A stretch of DNA of 13,344 bases, from contig JBDKTK010000354.1 in assembly GCA_039680225.1 (NCBI GenBank), positions 1 through 13,344 on the forward strand. The letters run 5' to 3'. The notes below the pieces were generated by a model that saw only the letters and a list, made by a program, of their open reading frames with translations, ran no database searches and had not been told where the DNA came from. Positions 12,538 through 13,344 of this stretch are shown one piece after another (position 1 is the first letter of the stretch; each line of letters opens with the position of its first letter). Source of the stretch: JBDKTK01 sp039680225 (lineage in GTDB: Bacteria; Desulfobacterota; Syntrophia; Syntrophales; UBA4778). Both the position numbers and the translations under genes were made by a program.

Positions 12538-13344
12538 GTGAAATACATTGTATTGTTGGGAGACGGGATGGCGGACGAGCCGCTTGCGGAACTCGGGATG
12601 AGGACGCCGCTCGAGTGCGCCGATACCCCCAATATGGATATGATGGCAGCCAGGGGGACGCTGGGGCTGGTGGAAACCATTCCCGCAGGGTTCCCGCCGG
12701 GCAGCGATGTCGCGAACCTGTCGGTACTCGGCTATGACCCGAATTCCTCATATACTGGAAGGGGACCCCTCGAGGCCGCGAACATGAACGTCAAGCTGGG
12801 GCCCGACGATGTGGCCTTCCGCTGCAACCTCGTGACAATTGCGGACGGGAAGATGGCCGATTATTCGGCCGGGCATATCTCCAATGCCGAGGCTGAAACA
12901 ATAGTCCTGGACCTGCAAAAGAAATTCGGGTCCGGTTTGGTCCGGTTTGTCCCGGGCATCAGCTACAGGCACCTGACAGTCTGGAAGAACGGTTCCGATA
13001 AGGCCGAAACCACTCCTCCCCACGATATCGTGGGAAGTCCGATAGAAAATTACCTGCCCAAAGGCCCGGGTTCCGAAGACATCCGCGGACTTATGGAATC
13101 CGTGAAGGACTTCCTTGCCTCGCATCCGGTAAACAGCGCCAGGGTCGAGAAAGGCAAATTACCGGCTAACTCGATCTGGCTGTGGGGGCAGGGAAGGGCG
13201 CCGCGGATCGCGCCGCTCTCGGCCAGGTATAATATGAAGGGCGGCATCATATCGGCCGTAAATCTCCTCAACGGCATAGGTGTTTATGCCGGCCTTGAGG
13301 TGATTAAGGTGGAAGGCGCCACGGGCTACACCGATACCGACTAT
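12538..13344 (+). CDS. apgM: ApgM/COG3635-type phosphoglycerate-mutase-like protein, possible homoserine kinase (partial)
   Basis: The first 269 residues belong to the alkaline-phosphatase superfamily, archaeal-type cofactor-independent phosphoglycerate mutase branch. They carry the metal-site start VLLGDGMADEP (5-15), S56 in PPGSDVANLSVLGYDP (the presumed phosphorylated residue), YTGRGPLEAA (72-81), YSAGHISNAEA (109-119), PPHDIVGSPI (160-169) and ANSIWLWGQGRAP (210-222). Full family members have about 400 residues, so roughly a third is missing beyond the window. The start is GTG at 12538 with AGGG upstream. Bacterial members beside hom have been proposed as an unrelated homoserine kinase in genomes lacking ThrB. 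The position 32 bases after hom fits that role. A mutase converting 3- to 2-phosphoglycerate remains the alternative. Confidence 0.9.
   Translation, partial: MKYIVLLGDGMADEPLAELGMRTPLECADTPNMDMMAARGTLGLVETIPAGFPPGSDVANLSVLGYDPNSSYTGRGPLEAANMNVKLGPDDVAFRCNLVTIADGKMADYSAGHISNAEAETIVLDLQKKFGSGLVRFVPGISYRHLTVWKNGSDKAETTPPHDIVGSPIENYLPKGPGSEDIRGLMESVKDFLASHPVNSARVEKGKLPANSIWLWGQGRAPRIAPLSARYNMKGGIISAVNLLNGIGVYAGLEVIKVEGATGYTDTDY

Overview
The window is an ordinary, gene-dense bacterial chromosome segment. I see no prophage, transposon, CRISPR array, tRNA or rRNA. Most genes are GC-rich with GTG and TTG starts mixed among ATG. Several features suggest a Gram-negative anaerobe of the Desulfobacterota (old Deltaproteobacteria): an outer-membrane beta-barrel protein, a DUF4911-type protein next to recJ, a GGDG/PKTIDND-type phosphofructokinase, and homoserine dehydrogenase followed by a phosphoglycerate-mutase-like gene. 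This placement is inference; no marker gene settles it.

Left part (1-1900): the 5' end of recJ leaves the window on the minus strand. Divergent from it is a tightly packed plus-strand trio: a DUF4911-like protein, a small exported protein of unknown function, and a helical protein with the His/Asp pattern of zinc-dependent phospholipase C-like hydrolases. The trio converges on rpmB (L28). A perfect 14-bp hairpin with a U-rich tail on the minus strand lies inside the 3' coding end of the third gene and looks like the rpmB terminator.

Centre (1700-7740): purM-purN-pfkA-rpmB run leftward with short gaps and may form one transcription unit. PurM and purN overlap by ATGA and encode two steps of purine synthesis. 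recG is transcribed rightward from a compact divergent control region and ends at a strong bidirectional terminator shared with a convergent short-chain dehydrogenase gene.

Right part (7740-13344): after the dehydrogenase comes a more AT-rich stretch with a beta-barrel outer-membrane protein and an ICMT/PEMT-like membrane methyltransferase, then an EamA-type transporter. Last come hom (homoserine dehydrogenase with a C-terminal ACT domain) and, 32 bases later, an ApgM/COG3635-type gene cut by the window end. That pairing is the most interesting point: the second gene may be the non-orthologous homoserine kinase of threonine synthesis rather than a glycolytic mutase.
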